From: Paenibacillus sp. FSL H7-0326 | Lineage (GTDB): Bacteria; Bacillota; Bacilli; Paenibacillales; Paenibacillaceae | Direction of reading: 5' to 3' | Assembly (NCBI RefSeq): GCF_001955535.1 | Contig: NZ_MPVN01000004.1 | Coordinates: 310,001 to 374,000, forward strand | Length of the DNA stretch: 64,000 nucleotides | Shown here: one piece after another, positions 18,282-27,153 of the stretch | Layout of the letters: each line of letters starts with the position of its first letter | Position numbering within the stretch: the stretch's first letter is position 1 | The notes under the pieces: generated by a model | The model's database searches: none | What the model was told of the DNA's origin: nothing | Seen by the model: only the letters and a program-made list of their open reading frames with translations | Translations under genes and position numbers: made by a program

Positions 18282-19055
18282 ATGACGGGAAGTCACCTTC
18301 AGGTGTTGACGAGAAAGGATATTTTACGAAAAATGAATGATAAGCTAGTTATATGTATTCCAGGTCAGTGGAAGGATCGGGACAAGCTGAAGCGTTCGGT
18401 TCAGAAGAAGAGTCGGGGCGAGTATGTGCTGGCTGAAGATTTGCTGATGGATACGAAGCACAATCGTGCGTTTGAGGTTCGATTCCAGGAGCATGACGCC
18501 AAGCTGTCAGAAGCCTTCTATTATTCGGAACGAGGCATGATGAATGAGAAGGCATTGCATAAATTGGACAAGCATACCCATGTGCTGCATCTGATGAGCT
18601 ATATGGGCAGCCTGGATGCTGTACAAAAAATCGTGCCGGCCGTGCAGCTTCTGTTGAAGAGCGGCGGGCTCGCGGTGAAGATTGAGAATTCAGGCAAAGC
18701 CTATACATCTGAGGAATGGGACAAGCTGACAAGTGAAGCTAGAGTCGACCAGCTGCTGCATACCTTTGTCAGCTATCGGCAGAATGAACAATACTACTAT
18801 TCCTGCGGGATGCAGATGTTTGGCCTTCCCGAAGCAGCGATCAGCATAGATACGGATCCGGATGCCTCTATGCAGGTCATGTCTCAATTCTTGTATGGCC
18901 TGCTGACGCAGACGGAAGAAGAGAGCAGCGCAGGCAAAGAATTCAAGATTTATGGTAGAACGTATGCGAGCCAGTATGAACCCGAATGTTTTAATGAAGA
19001 AGAACCTTATTTGTACAACCCAAGTGGCATGTACGTACTTACTGAGGTCGGCTAA
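18282..19055 (+). CDS. DUF4261-like hypothetical protein
   Basis: Up to 257 residues, soluble, acidic C-terminus. The last ~80 residues (from FGLPEAAI through YLYNPSGMYVLTEVG) resemble DUF4261; the recognition is tentative and the function unknown. Two starts are plausible: ATG 18282, with GGAG only three bases upstream, and ATG 18333 (MNDKLVICIP), with AAAGGA about 14 bases upstream. The second matches the conserved-looking start of the protein better. It is monocistronic and followed by a hairpin at 19078-19132. Confidence 0.65.
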   Translation: MTGSHLQVLTRKDILRKMNDKLVICIPGQWKDRDKLKRSVQKKSRGEYVLAEDLLMDTKHNRAFEVRFQEHDAKLSEAFYYSERGMMNEKALHKLDKHTHVLHLMSYMGSLDAVQKIVPAVQLLLKSGGLAVKIENSGKAYTSEEWDKLTSEARVDQLLHTFVSYRQNEQYYYSCGMQMFGLPEAAISIDTDPDASMQVMSQFLYGLLTQTEEESSAGKEFKIYGRTYASQYEPECFNEEEPYLYNPSGMYVLTEVG

Positions 19056-19077
19056 AGATTCAGGAATAAGTAAATGA

Positions 19078-19132
19078 AAACCTTCCATTAGAGGCACACT
19101 ACATTTATGGGCACTAACGGGAGGTTTTCTTG
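19078..19132 (+). terminator. Terminator after DUF4261-like gene
   Basis: AAAACCTTCC-TTAG against CTAA-GGGAGGTTTTC with a long loop. It lies 23 bases after the stop. Confidence 0.65.
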
Positions 19133-19259
19133 GTCATAGCAAGAACCTTATAAAGTAGGCATGGATAGCAGGAGTCCAGCGGTTCCGAATAAAATAAGCG
19201 AATGACCCTCGGCAATGTTCGTGTTTTAATAACCTTTTATGTAAAATATTCCTCATGTC

Positions 19260-19288
19260 TTGCTTGAATACGAATGATTATGTATAAT
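19260..19288 (+). promoter_or_regulatory. Promoter for DUF2294 gene
   Basis: TTGCTT (19260-19265), 17-base spacer, TATAAT (19283-19288), about 60 bases before the DUF2294 start. Confidence 0.6.
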
Positions 19289-19349
19289 CAAACCTGTGAG
19301 ATGTCCGAATGTACGGTAGTATCTTTCGAATAGTAAAGGTGGTATCTGA

Positions 19350-19694
19350 ATGCAGCTGGACACGAACGAGAACAAGAAGAAGATGTGCCAGATTTATAAT
19401 GAAGTATCTAAGGAGCTATTCGGATTCGGCACGACCCTCCTGAAGGCTAGTGTTGACGATCGGATTGTTACCTTCTATGCGAAGCACCGCCGTTCACCTC
19501 GTTCGGCTGCTCTTGAAGGGGAAGCCCCTGAACTCAAGCAGGAAGTTGATTTTCGAATGTCTCTTCTATATAAGAAGATATTTCGGGACAAGCTTGAGGA
19601 GCAGATGAACCTTGAGATAGAAGCATTGCTGAGAGATTATGACGCTCCGACGCAGATTGCGATTACGACGCTGATCGTGCGCGAAGAGTCCTGA
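19350..19694 (+). CDS. DUF2294 domain protein
   Basis: A 114-residue protein matching the small DUF2294 family of Firmicutes. The body reads YNEVSKELFGFGTTLLKASV, then DRIVTFYAKHRRSPRSA, with a C-terminal helix rich in Glu/Arg/Leu. No signal or membrane segment is seen. The biochemical role is unknown. AAAGGTGG precedes the ATG with good spacing. It has its own promoter. The nearest downstream terminator-like hairpin is 127 bases past the stop, in the leader of the ABC operon. Confidence 0.75.
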   Translation: MQLDTNENKKKMCQIYNEVSKELFGFGTTLLKASVDDRIVTFYAKHRRSPRSAALEGEAPELKQEVDFRMSLLYKKIFRDKLEEQMNLEIEALLRDYDAPTQIAITTLIVREES

Positions 19695-19919
19695 CAATAG
19701 GGTGTGGATTGGGTCTACAGCTCAATCAATTCCCATATATAACGGCAATCAACTTCGGATCAACTCTGGAGGAGAACCAGTGAATTTATAAGCGGGTGTC
19801 GCTATTTCTTTGTTTACGAAGAAAAGTGTTCTTGTACATTGACAAGGATGCTTTTCTTTTTTTTGTTTCATTTTGGGCCATATTACAAAAGACAAAAGAT
19901 TCTGAGGGGGATATTTACA
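19695..19919 (+). other. Structured leader before purine-type ABC operon
   Basis: Small potential hairpins follow each other here: CTGG-AGGAGAA-CCAG (19763-19777), AGCG-GGTGT-CGCT (about 19790-19803) and TTTCTT...AAGAAA (about 19805-19824). They lead into a strong terminator at 19821-19864, 55 bases before the ABC operon start. The third hairpin overlaps the terminator's left arm, as an antiterminator would. I could not match it to a riboswitch class I know (purine, guanidine, glycine, THF, TPP, ZTP were considered). It could equally be a plain terminator for the DUF2294 gene. Confidence 0.4.
19821..19864 (+). terminator. Terminator or attenuator hairpin
   Basis: GAAAAGTGTTCTTGT pairs with ACAAGGATGCTTTTC (two mismatched positions), followed by eight T. 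It lies between the DUF2294 gene and the ABC operon. Confidence 0.8.
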
Positions 19920-20960
19920 ATGAAAAAGGTACTGACAGGAATTACGAGTGTTGCACTGGCTTCCATGCTGCTAGCAGGCTGCGGCGACGGCGGCGGAGCG
20001 GCAAAAGAAAAACTGGTCATATCGACTTGGGGCTTCTCGGAAGAATTCTTCAATGAGCAAGTATACGCTCCGTTTGAAGAAGAGCATAACGTTGATATTG
20101 TCGTTGAGGTCGGTAACAACGCAGAACGTCTGAATAAAATCCGTCAGGGGACTTCACAAGTCGATATCGTGTTCCTGTCTGACTATTATGCACAGCAAGG
20201 GATTGCAGAAGGATTGTTTGAAACGATCGACCGTGCGAACATCCCGAACATCGAACAAATCTATGATTCAGCCAAAGCACCACTAGGTGAAGATTACGGT
20301 CCAGCCTATACTGTTGGGCAGCTGGGCATTGCTTATAATCCGAACCTGATCAAGAACGAAGTGACATCCTGGAGTGATCTGTGGAGTGATGAATTCGCCG
20401 GAAATCTAACATTGCCGAACATCACAGCAACAGCAGGCCCTATGGTGCTTGATGCAGCATCCACCGTAGCTGGCAATACCGCATTCAATGAAGATGCTGC
20501 TTTTGCCGAGCTGACTAAGTTGAAGGATGGCGTGGTGAAGTTCTACAGCCAAACCTCAGAGTATGTGAACATGTTCGCTCAAGAGGAAATTGCGGGCGGA
20601 CCGATCATGGAAATGTACTTCAAGGATATCCAGGCTGCTGTGCCTGAAGCGAAGTTCGTAACACCTAGTGAAGGTGCGTACGCCGTAATGAATACAGTAA
20701 ATGTCGTAAAAGGATCGAAAAATAAAGAGCTTGCAGAAGAGTTCATTAACTGGCAGCTTAGCGAGGAAGTGCAAACCGCTTCTGCTAAAGCTAAGGTGGA
20801 TTCCCCGGTTAACGTGAACGTGAAGCTGACAGAGGAAGAAGCAGAGGGCATCACTTACGGCGCAGACGTGGTAGATCAGTTGAAGCTTCTGGACATGGAG
20901 TTCGTTAACAACAATGCAGCTGTATGGACAGACCGCTGGAACCGTGAAATTGCTAACTAA
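19920..20960 (+). CDS. ABC transporter solute-binding lipoprotein (PotD/polyamine-type fold)
   Basis: A 346-residue periplasmic-binding-protein-like lipoprotein: signal peptide ending in LLAGC, then a type II binding fold starting KLVISTWGFSEEF and containing VDIVFLSDYY and YTVGQLGIAYNPNL. The family (SBP_bac, spermidine/putrescine/thiamine/iron type) does not define the ligand. The operon context (nucleoside hydrolase inside it, adenine deaminase after it) points to a purine nucleoside or similar compound. ATG 19920 is chosen because GAGGGGG lies 10 bases upstream. An in-frame ATG at 19839 falls inside the terminator. Confidence 0.88.
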   Translation: MKKVLTGITSVALASMLLAGCGDGGGAAKEKLVISTWGFSEEFFNEQVYAPFEEEHNVDIVVEVGNNAERLNKIRQGTSQVDIVFLSDYYAQQGIAEGLFETIDRANIPNIEQIYDSAKAPLGEDYGPAYTVGQLGIAYNPNLIKNEVTSWSDLWSDEFAGNLTLPNITATAGPMVLDAASTVAGNTAFNEDAAFAELTKLKDGVVKFYSQTSEYVNMFAQEEIAGGPIMEMYFKDIQAAVPEAKFVTPSEGAYAVMNTVNVVKGSKNKELAEEFINWQLSEEVQTASAKAKVDSPVNVNVKLTEEEAEGITYGADVVDQLKLLDMEFVNNNAAVWTDRWNREIAN

Positions 20961-20971
20961 GGAGGAGTCTT

Positions 20972-21913
20972 ATGAATCCGATTCTGCTGGATGTAGACAC
21001 AGGTATTGATGATGCACTCGCCATCATGCTGGCGGTTCAAACTCGCAAAGATGACATTGCGTGCATTACGACCGTATGCGGCAATGTGTCGCTGGATCAA
21101 GCTACAGAGAACACATGTAAAATACTTGAGTTCATGCAGGCCGATCAGATTCCTGTATATCGCGGCTCGGAGAGCCCCCTTATCCGCAAATCGCATTATG
21201 AGCACCGCGTGCACGGACAGGATGGTCTAGGCGGAGCACTCAAGGAGTTCACAGCCAAGAAGCAGGCAGACAGCGGATTTGCCCCCGACCGTATCATCGA
21301 GACGGTCATGGAGAGACCGGGGGAAGTGACGCTCATTATGACAGGGCCACTGACCAATCTCGCGCTTGCGCTGCTCAAGAAGCCGGATCTCGTCAAGCAT
21401 GTCAAAGAAGTGATCTTCATGGGCGGTGTCGTGAAAGGGATGGGCAATGTTACGCCGGTTGCGGAGTACAACACGTATGCCGATCCCGAAGCGGCGCGTA
21501 TCGTACTGCAAGCGGGGTTCCCTAAGCTCACTCAAGTAGGACTGGATGTGACACGCCAGACGCTGCTGACGGAAGCTCATATTGAACGTCTCACCATTCC
21601 AGCGATCAAGGATTATGTCGCGCAGAGCACAGCGATTTACATCAAGCGCTATGAAGAAATGAATGGAGTGCGTGCTTGCGCTCTGCACGATCCGCTTGCA
21701 GTAGGAGTGGGGCTTAATCCAGACCTTGTAACAAGGAATGCGTATTATGTTGACGTAGAGACGGCGAGCCGCTTGTGCGACGGACAGATGGTCTGCGACT
21801 TCCAGAATCGACTGGGGCATGAAGCGAATGTACTGGTCTGTGAGGAAGTGAATCAGGCTGCTTTTCTGGAACAATTTATTGAAGCACTTAACAAACCCAT
21901 TGGAGCCTCTTAA
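20972..21913 (+). CDS. Nucleoside hydrolase (IunH/RihB type)
   Basis: A 313-residue hydrolase with the canonical calcium-binding motif DVDTGIDD at residues 7-14, the TGPLTNLALAL segment and FMGG. EYNTYADPEAA and the C-terminal HDPLAVG supply the remaining ligand residues of the family. It cleaves purine or pyrimidine ribonucleosides to base and ribose in the cytoplasm. It lies 11 bases after the solute-binding gene and directly abuts the permease gene, so imported nucleoside would be hydrolysed at once. GGAGGAG precedes the ATG. Confidence 0.93.
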   Translation: MNPILLDVDTGIDDALAIMLAVQTRKDDIACITTVCGNVSLDQATENTCKILEFMQADQIPVYRGSESPLIRKSHYEHRVHGQDGLGGALKEFTAKKQADSGFAPDRIIETVMERPGEVTLIMTGPLTNLALALLKKPDLVKHVKEVIFMGGVVKGMGNVTPVAEYNTYADPEAARIVLQAGFPKLTQVGLDVTRQTLLTEAHIERLTIPAIKDYVAQSTAIYIKRYEEMNGVRACALHDPLAVGVGLNPDLVTRNAYYVDVETASRLCDGQMVCDFQNRLGHEANVLVCEEVNQAAFLEQFIEALNKPIGAS

Positions 21914-22735
21914 ATGAAGAATAAATATGCTTATTACCTTCTCTTGCCGGGTTTCCTGTTTCTGACGCTGTTCATGGTGGTTCCGATCGTGCTGACGATC
22001 GGCTCTACCTTTGTGCAGGATGGGAGCCTGACACTTGTGGGGTACCAACACTTTTTACAAGACACTTATTTTCTGAAAATATTGTGGACTACGCTGCAGG
22101 TCAGTGTACTGACGACGGTGCTATGTATTTTGCTCGGATTTCCGACAGCCTACTATATTGCCAAGCGCAGTGCCCGTAAGAAAGCGATCCTGATTGCACT
22201 GGCGATCTTCCCGATGCTGACAAGCCCGGTCGTTCGTTCCTTCAGCTGGATGATCATTCTTGGCCGCAAGGGACTCGTCAACAACGCTTTGATGGGTATG
22301 GGTCTGATTAATGAGCCGCTCGACCTGCTCTATACACCGATCTCGATCACGATTGGTCTCTTGCATCTGTTCCTGCCGATTATGATTATTTCACTGGTGG
22401 GTGTGCTGGAGAATATCGATACCGATCTGATCAAGGCAGCGGAGAGCCTTGGAGCTTCCCGGTTTACAGCGTTCAGACGCATCGTGTTCCCGCTGGCAGT
22501 TCCGGGCCTTGTGCTGGGTTCGACGCTTGTGTTTGTCGGCAGCTTGACGGCCTATACGACACCTGCGCTGCTGGGAGGTAAAGAACGGGTCATATCCACG
22601 TTCCTGTATCAGAATGCAATGACGCTGAATGATTGGTTCCTCGCGTCGGTTATCGCAACGATTATGATCGTCATTACGTTTATTGTCGTCGGTCTGATGA
22701 ACAAGGCGGCGAACAAATTAAATCCGAAGGGGTAA
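21914..22735 (+). CDS. ABC transporter permease (PotB-like)
   Basis: A 273-residue permease with six predicted helices and the binding-protein-dependent transport signature AAESLGASRFTAFRRIVFPL (EAA loop) in the last third. It begins directly after the stop of the nucleoside hydrolase and is probably translated by coupling. It pairs with the next permease to form the channel of the importer. Confidence 0.92.
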   Translation: MKNKYAYYLLLPGFLFLTLFMVVPIVLTIGSTFVQDGSLTLVGYQHFLQDTYFLKILWTTLQVSVLTTVLCILLGFPTAYYIAKRSARKKAILIALAIFPMLTSPVVRSFSWMIILGRKGLVNNALMGMGLINEPLDLLYTPISITIGLLHLFLPIMIISLVGVLENIDTDLIKAAESLGASRFTAFRRIVFPLAVPGLVLGSTLVFVGSLTAYTTPALLGGKERVISTFLYQNAMTLNDWFLASVIATIMIVITFIVVGLMNKAANKLNPKG

Positions 22736-22740
22736 ACAAC

Positions 22741-23529
22741 ATGCGGGAGAAAAATATCGGGCTCAGCCTGATCAGTCTTGTGGTCTTCATCTTTCTGCTG
22801 GGCCCGCTTCTGATTATCGCTGCCAGTTCATTTGAGCCGGGGACGGTGCTGAAATTTCCGCCGGAGGGCTTTTCCCTCAGGTGGTATCAAAATATTTTTG
22901 AGCAAGGAAGCTTTGTACGAACCTTCATGATTTCGGTTATCATTTCGCTGGCGGGCAATGTGCTCGCACTGCTTATCGGCGTACCGGCCGCTTATGCAAT
23001 CAGCCGGTTTCGGTTTAAAGGCCGGGATGCGCTGAATGCCATCTTCCTATCGCCGGTGCTTATACCGGGAATTGTACTTGGTTTTACACTCATGCGTTAT
23101 TTGATCGTCGTGTATCAGCTTCCGCTGTATGCGGGACTGCTGATTGGTCATACGGTGATCATGCTGCCGTTTATTATTCGGGTGATCGGCTCCAGTCTGT
23201 CGAACTTCGATTTTGCAATCGAAGAGGCGGCACTGAGCCTGGGTGCAGGACGGGTTGCGACCTTCTTCAAGGTCGTTCTGCCGAACATTAAATCCGGTAT
23301 TATTGCCGCGATTCTGATCGCCTTTTTGGAATCATTCAATAACGTTGACATTTCCGTCTTTATGACCGGCCCAGGGGTAAGCACCCTGCCGATCCAGATG
23401 CTCACATATGTAGAGAATTATTTTGACCCGACGATCGCGGCGATATCCGTGCTGCTGATGGTTGTTACCGGCGCATTTATGTTCTTGATTGAACGGATGA
23501 TGGGTCTGTCCTATTTCACGAAACGCTAA
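22741..23529 (+). CDS. ABC transporter permease (PotC-like)
   Basis: A 262-residue permease, six helices, EAA loop EEAALSLGAGRVATFFKVVL. The longest frame starts inside the previous gene at 22633, but ATG 22741 (MREKNIGLS) has AAGGGG 8 bases upstream and gives the normal family length. Five bases separate it from the preceding stop. PF00528-type inner-membrane subunit. Confidence 0.92.
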   Translation: MREKNIGLSLISLVVFIFLLGPLLIIAASSFEPGTVLKFPPEGFSLRWYQNIFEQGSFVRTFMISVIISLAGNVLALLIGVPAAYAISRFRFKGRDALNAIFLSPVLIPGIVLGFTLMRYLIVVYQLPLYAGLLIGHTVIMLPFIIRVIGSSLSNFDFAIEEAALSLGAGRVATFFKVVLPNIKSGIIAAILIAFLESFNNVDISVFMTGPGVSTLPIQMLTYVENYFDPTIAAISVLLMVVTGAFMFLIERMMGLSYFTKR

Positions 23530-23550
23530 TGACAGGAGGCACTTCAGATT

Positions 23551-24612
23551 ATGGCATTGCTAACTTTAGACAAAGTCTCAGTGGCCTATGACAACAATTA
23601 TATACTCAAGGATTTTGATCTGGCGCTTGAAAAAGGACAGCTCATCTCCCTGCTCGGCCCGAGCGGCTGCGGCAAAACGACAACACTGCGTCTGATCGCA
23701 GGCTTCTTGGAAGCCAAAGACGGCAAATTTACATTTGACGGTAAGGATTACACACGGGTGCCGGTGAATAAGCGTAACTTTGGCTTTGTGTTTCAGAGCT
23801 ATGCACTGTTTCCGCATTTGTCGGTGTATGAGAACGTAGCATTTGGACTGAAAATGCGGAAGGTCAAGGATGACGAGATCAAGAAACGTGTGATGCGTAT
23901 TCTTGAGGTGGTCAGCCTGGCGGGATTTGAAAAAAGACTGCCGCAGGAGCTGTCGGGCGGTCAGCGCCAGCGGGTGGCGATTGCCCGTGCGCTCGTGATC
24001 GAGCCGGATCTGCTCTTGTTCGATGAGCCGCTGAGTAACCTCGATGCGAATCTGCGGGTAAATATGCGTGTGGAGATCCGGCGTATTCAGCAGGAGCTGG
24101 GGATTACGACAGTATATGTATCGCATGACCAGGAGGAGTGCTTCTCGATCTCCGACCGGGTAGCAATTATGAATAAGGGGAATGTGGAGCAGCTGGAGCG
24201 CCCCGAGACAATCTTTAAGTATCCTGCGACCGAGTTTGTAGCACGGTTTATCGGCTTCCATAACTTTGTCGAGTTTGATGAGCGGAGCGAGCAGGATGGA
24301 GTGATTGCACTGCGTGTCGGCGCCCGTCAGTTTACCGCAACGAAGAACCCAGGCACACTTACGCCGGGAGCGCGCAAAGGAGCAATCCGCCCGGATGATC
24401 TGATCGTGACTGCGGCAGATGGGGGAGAATTGCCTGCGAATGCACTGCCGGGTGTGGTGAAGGTGAGCACGTACCTTGGACGCAGCTACCAGTATGTCGT
24501 GGAGACCGAGCTGGGCGACTTTACCGCGAACCAGGAGATGGAGAGCGCGTACCTGAGCGGCCAGAGAGTGAACCTGATCTTTCCGCCGGAGAAACTCGTA
24601 CTTGTGCAGTAA
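23551..24612 (+). CDS. ABC transporter ATP-binding protein (PotA-like)
   Basis: A 353-residue ATPase: Walker A GPSGCGKTT near residue 37, signature LSGGQRQRVAIARAL near 135, Walker B LLLFDEPLSNLD, switch His in VSHDQEE. A C-terminal TOBE-type domain (~240-353) has GAIRPDD and a final FPPEKLVLV. It energises the importer encoded just upstream, with GACAGGAGG as ribosome site. It is the last gene of the operon before the tandem-repeat region. Confidence 0.93.
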   Translation: MALLTLDKVSVAYDNNYILKDFDLALEKGQLISLLGPSGCGKTTTLRLIAGFLEAKDGKFTFDGKDYTRVPVNKRNFGFVFQSYALFPHLSVYENVAFGLKMRKVKDDEIKKRVMRILEVVSLAGFEKRLPQELSGGQRQRVAIARALVIEPDLLLFDEPLSNLDANLRVNMRVEIRRIQQELGITTVYVSHDQEECFSISDRVAIMNKGNVEQLERPETIFKYPATEFVARFIGFHNFVEFDERSEQDGVIALRVGARQFTATKNPGTLTPGARKGAIRPDDLIVTAADGGELPANALPGVVKVSTYLGRSYQYVVETELGDFTANQEMESAYLSGQRVNLIFPPEKLVLVQ

Positions 24613-24766
24613 TATTTTGAGTTTGGTTTGGCCTATTTTTATCTTTTATCTTTTGTTTTTGTCTCTTGTCTCTTGCCTTTCGTCTTTGTGTCAGTCGCAT
24701 GACAAAGGAATGCCGCTGACACGCCGGAGGAAGCGGAGCCCGAAGGCACTCTGTTCTTGCACTTTT

Positions 24767-25140
24767 GGGACAGTCGAGCGAAGCTTCGCTGGCCCTCGCC
24801 GGAGCGGACGAAGTGCGGAGGCAAAAGAGATCTTTCCCGCGCTTGGGGGACAGAGAGCGAAGCTTCGCTGGCCCTCGCCGAAGCGGACGAAGTGCAAAGG
24901 CAAAAGAGATCTTTCCCGCGTTTGGGGGACAGAGAGCGAAGCTTCGCTGGCCCCGCCGGAGCAGACGAAGTGCGGAGGCAAAAGAGATCTTTAGCGCACT
25001 TTGGGACAGTCGAGCGAAGCTTCGCTGGCCCTCGCCGGAGCGGACGAAGTGCGGAGGCAAAGGAGATCTTCCCGCGCTTGGGGGACAGAGAGCGAAGCTT
25101 CACTGGCCCCCGCCGAGCAGACGAAGTGCGAAGGCTAAGC
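24767..25140. repeat. GC-rich tandem repeat, about five 79-bp units
   Basis: Units begin with GGGACAG at 24767, 24847, 24926, 25003 and 25082 (periods 80, 79, 77 and 79). Each holds the perfect palindrome AGCGAAGCTTCGCT (one base changed in the last unit), then GCCGGAGC-type and GACGAAGTGC blocks, and AGATCTT. Because the repeat has few stop codons, long frames run through it in several phases on both strands; I treat these as non-coding. The flanks 24613-24766 and 25141-25276 show no gene. Confidence 0.9.
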
Positions 25141-25276
25141 GCCTCTACGCACAAGAGCCATGCGGGCAAAGCAGCCTGACGGAAATATTCGTCAGGCAAG
25201 CTCGCATCGCGGCTCCACGCTCCATCGTAACCATAGCAAGTTTGAACTAAACTAACGAACCGCCAATTCCGGGTGT

Positions 25277-25318
25277 CCAGAGGGCAGAGTCCTCTGGGGC
25301 CCTCCCTGTCAGGGAGGG
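25277..25318 (+). other. Double hairpin upstream of adenine deaminase
   Basis: Two adjacent perfect stems: CCAGAGG/CCTCTGG (25277-25297) and CCCTCCCT/AGGGAGGG (25300-25318). The second is followed by TTTGGGAGGG rather than a T run, so it is a poor terminator. It sits about 50 bases before the deaminase start and could be a leader structure or the end of the neighbouring repeat. Confidence 0.5.
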
Positions 25319-25366
25319 TTTGGGAGGGTGACCTTCCGGAGGGTGATTGTAAAAGGGGTTCCTGAC

Positions 25367-27073
25367 GTGAGAATAGATCAATTAATCTTGAATGTAAAAA
25401 TTTACAATAGTTACTATAAAGTGTTTGAAGAGGGCAGTGTGGCTGTATGCGACGGACGGTTCTTATATATCGGACCGCGCGGGGAAAAAATGTTCACAGC
25501 TAGCGAAATTGTGGATGGCCGCGGCCATTACATGATTCCTGGACTGATTGATATCCATCTTCACATCGAGAGCACGATGGTGACACCAGCGACGTTCTCC
25601 TACGGACTGCTGCGCTGCGGGGTCACGACGATTGTACCTGAGCCGCATGAGATGGCAAATGTATTCGGCATTGAGGGTGTGCAGGAGATGATGGAAGCGA
25701 GCAAGGAATGCGCGGTCGATATGTTCTATGCGATTCCGAGCTCGGTTCCGGCTACACCGATGGAAACAACAGGCGGCAGCATTGAGATCGAGGACATGGA
25801 CAAGCTGATGGCAACAGGCGAGATTATTTGCCTTGGCGAAATCATGAACTATGTTGATGTCATTAACAAGCCGGACAGCAAGACAAACCGTATTCTGAAG
25901 CATATGAAGAAGAACTATCCCAAGCTCGTCATCGAAGGCCATACACCGAAGCTGATGGGACTTGATCTGCATCGTATGATCTATGCGGGTGTAGATTCTG
26001 ACCATACACACCAGAGTATTGAAGGGATGAAAGCCCGTATTGCCGCAGGGATGTTCATTGAGCTGCAAGAGAAGTCGATGACCCAGGAAGTGATGGATTA
26101 TGTAATTCATCATCCGGTATCCTCTCATTTCTGCTTTGTCACAGATGATGTGATGCCAGATTCCTTCGTGGAAAAAGGACATCTCGATCATATCGTGCGC
26201 AAGGCGATTCGGATGGGGATGAAGCCGGAGGATGCCATTTTTGCGGCGACCTATACGCCTGCGAAGCGGATGAAGATGGATGATCGGGGGAGTATCTCAC
26301 CAGGCAAGATTGCCGATTTTATCCTTGTATCTGATCTGTATCAGTTTGATGTGAGGCAGGTATACAAAAGCGGCAAGAAAGTATTCGATCTGTACGAGAA
26401 TGATGTGCAGAAGAGTGAGACCGGGGCGTTCCCTGCTCATTTTTACAGCAGTGTGAAGCTTGCGCCTCTAAGCCTGGAAGACCTGACAGTGAAGGTGGAT
26501 GTACCGGATGGTCCTCATCAAGCACGGGCCATGATGGTTAAGAATGGTTCGACCTTCACTCAGGAAGCGCATGTCGATGTGACTGTTCAAGACGGCGTGC
26601 TGCAGTGGGAAGATACAGGCTATGGTCTGATTTCTACGTTCGAGCGCTACGAGAAGAACGGAAATCATGCATTTGGACTCATTGGAGGCGATACGATCAA
26701 GCGCGGAGCCATCGCGACGACGTATTCCCATGACAATCACAATCTGCTGATCGTCGGAGCCAACCCGGAGGACATGCTGCTCGCTGCGAACACGGTAATC
26801 GATAGCCAAGGCGGTTTCTGTGTGGTAGAGAATGGAGAAATCCTGTCTCATGTGGAGCTTCCGGTAGGTGGAATCCTGACGGAGGAGCCGCTTCATATTG
26901 TGGCACATCAGGTGAAGGAGCTGCGTGAAGCGATGCTGTCGCTCGGGTATGTGCACTATAATCCGATTATGTCGCTCAGCACGCATTCACTCGCCGTCAG
27001 CCCAGCGTTAAAAATTACGGATCACGGACTAATTGATGTAAACGAGGGTAAGATTGTTTCTCTAATCGTTTAA
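25367..27073 (+). CDS. ade: Adenine deaminase
   Basis: Amidohydrolase that deaminates adenine to hypoxanthine. The 568-residue product is close to the usual ~577. Features: metal-binding HLHIEST, PEPHEMANV, GHTPKL and SDHTHQS in the TIM barrel, then TYTPAKRMKMDDRGSISPGK. The Ade-specific C-terminal domain reads TYSHDNHNLLIVG, ANTVIDSQGGF and ELPVGGI. A GTG at 25328 extends the frame, but GTG 25367 has AAAAGGGG 7 bases upstream and is preferred. Adenine could come from the nucleoside hydrolase encoded in the upstream importer operon. An altered base specificity cannot be excluded. Confidence 0.9.
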   Translation: MRIDQLILNVKIYNSYYKVFEEGSVAVCDGRFLYIGPRGEKMFTASEIVDGRGHYMIPGLIDIHLHIESTMVTPATFSYGLLRCGVTTIVPEPHEMANVFGIEGVQEMMEASKECAVDMFYAIPSSVPATPMETTGGSIEIEDMDKLMATGEIICLGEIMNYVDVINKPDSKTNRILKHMKKNYPKLVIEGHTPKLMGLDLHRMIYAGVDSDHTHQSIEGMKARIAAGMFIELQEKSMTQEVMDYVIHHPVSSHFCFVTDDVMPDSFVEKGHLDHIVRKAIRMGMKPEDAIFAATYTPAKRMKMDDRGSISPGKIADFILVSDLYQFDVRQVYKSGKKVFDLYENDVQKSETGAFPAHFYSSVKLAPLSLEDLTVKVDVPDGPHQARAMMVKNGSTFTQEAHVDVTVQDGVLQWEDTGYGLISTFERYEKNGNHAFGLIGGDTIKRGAIATTYSHDNHNLLIVGANPEDMLLAANTVIDSQGGFCVVENGEILSHVELPVGGILTEEPLHIVAHQVKELREAMLSLGYVHYNPIMSLSTHSLAVSPALKITDHGLIDVNEGKIVSLIV

Positions 27074-27108
27074 GCGCTGATCGTTGCTATAGTGAACCGA
27101 GACAAAAA

Positions 27109-27153
27109 GAAATAGACCGCCCTTTGTGAGTGAGGATCACGGTCTATTTCTTG
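27109..27153 (+). terminator. Terminator after ade
   Basis: AAGAAATAGACCG pairs perfectly with CGGTCTATTTCTT around a ~20-base loop. A second hairpin with AGGGAG/CTCCCT and five T follows at about 27199-27233. Confidence 0.8.

Noticed and set aside
19839..19919. Longer N-terminus for the solute-binding protein starting at 19839
   Set aside because: The extra codons lie in the terminator T run. The signal peptide and the GAGGGGG ribosome site support the start at 19920.
24767..25140. CRISPR array
   Set aside because: The whole 79-bp unit repeats, with no variable spacers between repeats.
24521..25250. Several long frames on both strands across the 79-bp repeat (e.g. 24639-25199 minus, 24765-25250 plus) encoding repetitive Arg/Ser-rich proteins
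   Set aside because: They arise from a stop-poor tandem repeat whose period is not a constant multiple of three, they overlap each other in several frames, and none has a ribosome site or a recognisable domain.
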